Source: Cacconaster sp964598495 (lineage in GTDB: Bacteria; Bacteroidota; Bacteroidia; Bacteroidales; UBA932). Taken from it: a stretch of 5,853 nucleotides of DNA. The stretch's first letter is position 1; each line of letters opens with the position of its first letter. Positions 5,570 to 5,853 of the stretch are shown here, one piece after another. The stretch is taken from contig CAZRBY010000039.1 in assembly GCA_964598495.1 (NCBI GenBank), positions 1 through 5,853 of the forward strand, given 5' to 3'. The notes beneath the pieces were generated by a model. That model saw nothing but the letters and a program-made list of their open reading frames with translations, did no database searches and was not told where the DNA came from. The position numbers and the translations under genes were made by a program.

Positions 5570-5853
5570 CTACGGCAGAGTGATACTTGAATAATAGTTT
5601 CTTGCAAAACCTACAGCCTGATCAAATATCGGTCTTGTAAATTCAATAAACAAATCTTGTTCCGGAGGAGGCATAATGGGTTTTGTTTCTGTCATTTTAA
5701 GTTGTTTATTTGTCAATGCGCGTTCATCTCCTTGATAACTAGCCCATTCATTTACCCATACAAATCTACCCGGGAAATTGCGACTCTCTTCTACTTTGTT
5801 ATTATAAGCATTAATTATTTTTGCCGAAAGGATTCCTTCTGAAATAACTTCCC
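5570..5853 (-). CDS. C-terminal part of an unrecognised protein, start off the right edge
   Basis: On the minus strand a frame is open from the window edge to TAG at 5572-5570, giving 93 residues. It reads EVISEGILSA at the left end, then NFPGRFVWVNEWASYQGDE (25-43), a basic/polar link LTNKQLKMTETK, a proline run IMPPPEQ (59-65), and FTRPIFDQAVGFARNYYSSI (71-90) at the C-terminus. I do not recognise the family. It looks like a real coding region: no internal stop, plausible amphipathic and aromatic patterns, and a stop followed by a noncoding AT-rich spacer. There is no hydrophobic membrane segment in the visible part. It points towards the tRNA gene and has no promoter in view. Because it lies next to a tRNA, it could belong to an integrated element, but nothing in the visible part shows that. 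Confidence 0.65.
   Translation of the reverse strand, partial: EVISEGILSAKIINAYNNKVEESRNFPGRFVWVNEWASYQGDERALTNKQLKMTETKPIMPPPEQDLFIEFTRPIFDQAVGFARNYYSSITLP

Noticed and set aside
5657..5842. Plus-strand 61-codon open frame near the right edge
   Set aside because: Cys/Phe-rich low-complexity translation; the minus-strand frame over the same bases is longer, open to the edge and more protein-like.
5357..5853. Direct repeat of the tRNA 3' end as an attachment site
   Set aside because: No second copy of the T-arm/acceptor sequence is found in the remaining bases, so no attachment site can be called.
1..5853. CRISPR array, transposon ends, toxin-antitoxin or defence genes
   Set aside because: No regularly spaced repeats of suitable length, no transposase or integrase motifs, and no small gene pairs of that kind are visible.

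Overview
The window looks like ordinary chromosome from a member of the Bacteroidota, most likely the order Bacteroidales. The main reasons are promoters of the Bacteroidota type (TTTG, about 19 bases, then TAnnTTTG), the absence of Shine-Dalgarno sequences before nearly every start codon, and the gene set: a class II aldolase, an NrnA-like DHH phosphoesterase operon with FKBP lipoproteins, and a DUF3822-like gene next to rsmD. Genus cannot be fixed from the sequence alone.

Layout. (1) Positions 1-887, + strand: class II fructose-bisphosphate aldolase, cut at its N-terminus by the window edge. (2) Positions 888-963: a hairpin that can terminate transcription in both directions, then a degenerate 7-base tandem repeat, between convergent genes. 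(3) Positions 964-3519, - strand: a three-gene operon read right to left, with an NrnA/RecJ-like DHH phosphoesterase followed by two FKBP-type lipoproteins. (4) Positions 3520-3653: divergent, interlocking promoters. (5) Positions 3654-5280, + strand: a second operon with a single-pass membrane protein of unknown function, a short DUF3822-like protein starting inside the stop codon of the first gene, and rsmD (16S rRNA G966 methyltransferase). (6) Positions 5287-5463: tRNA-Asp(GTC) with its own consensus promoter and terminator. (7) Positions 5464-5569: AT-rich spacer with three phased TTTTCAAT repeats. (8) Positions 5570-5853, - strand: the last 93 codons of an unrecognised gene that enters from the right edge.

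How it fits together: most genes are housekeeping: glycolysis/gluconeogenesis, nanoRNA or pAp turnover, envelope protein folding, ribosome modification and a tRNA. I do not see a defence system, CRISPR array, transposase or integrase. The least explained parts are the two-FKBP lipoprotein operon, the membrane protein plus short DUF3822 pair, and the AT-rich region with an orphan gene end just after the tRNA, which could be the edge of an integrated element but could equally be normal chromosome.
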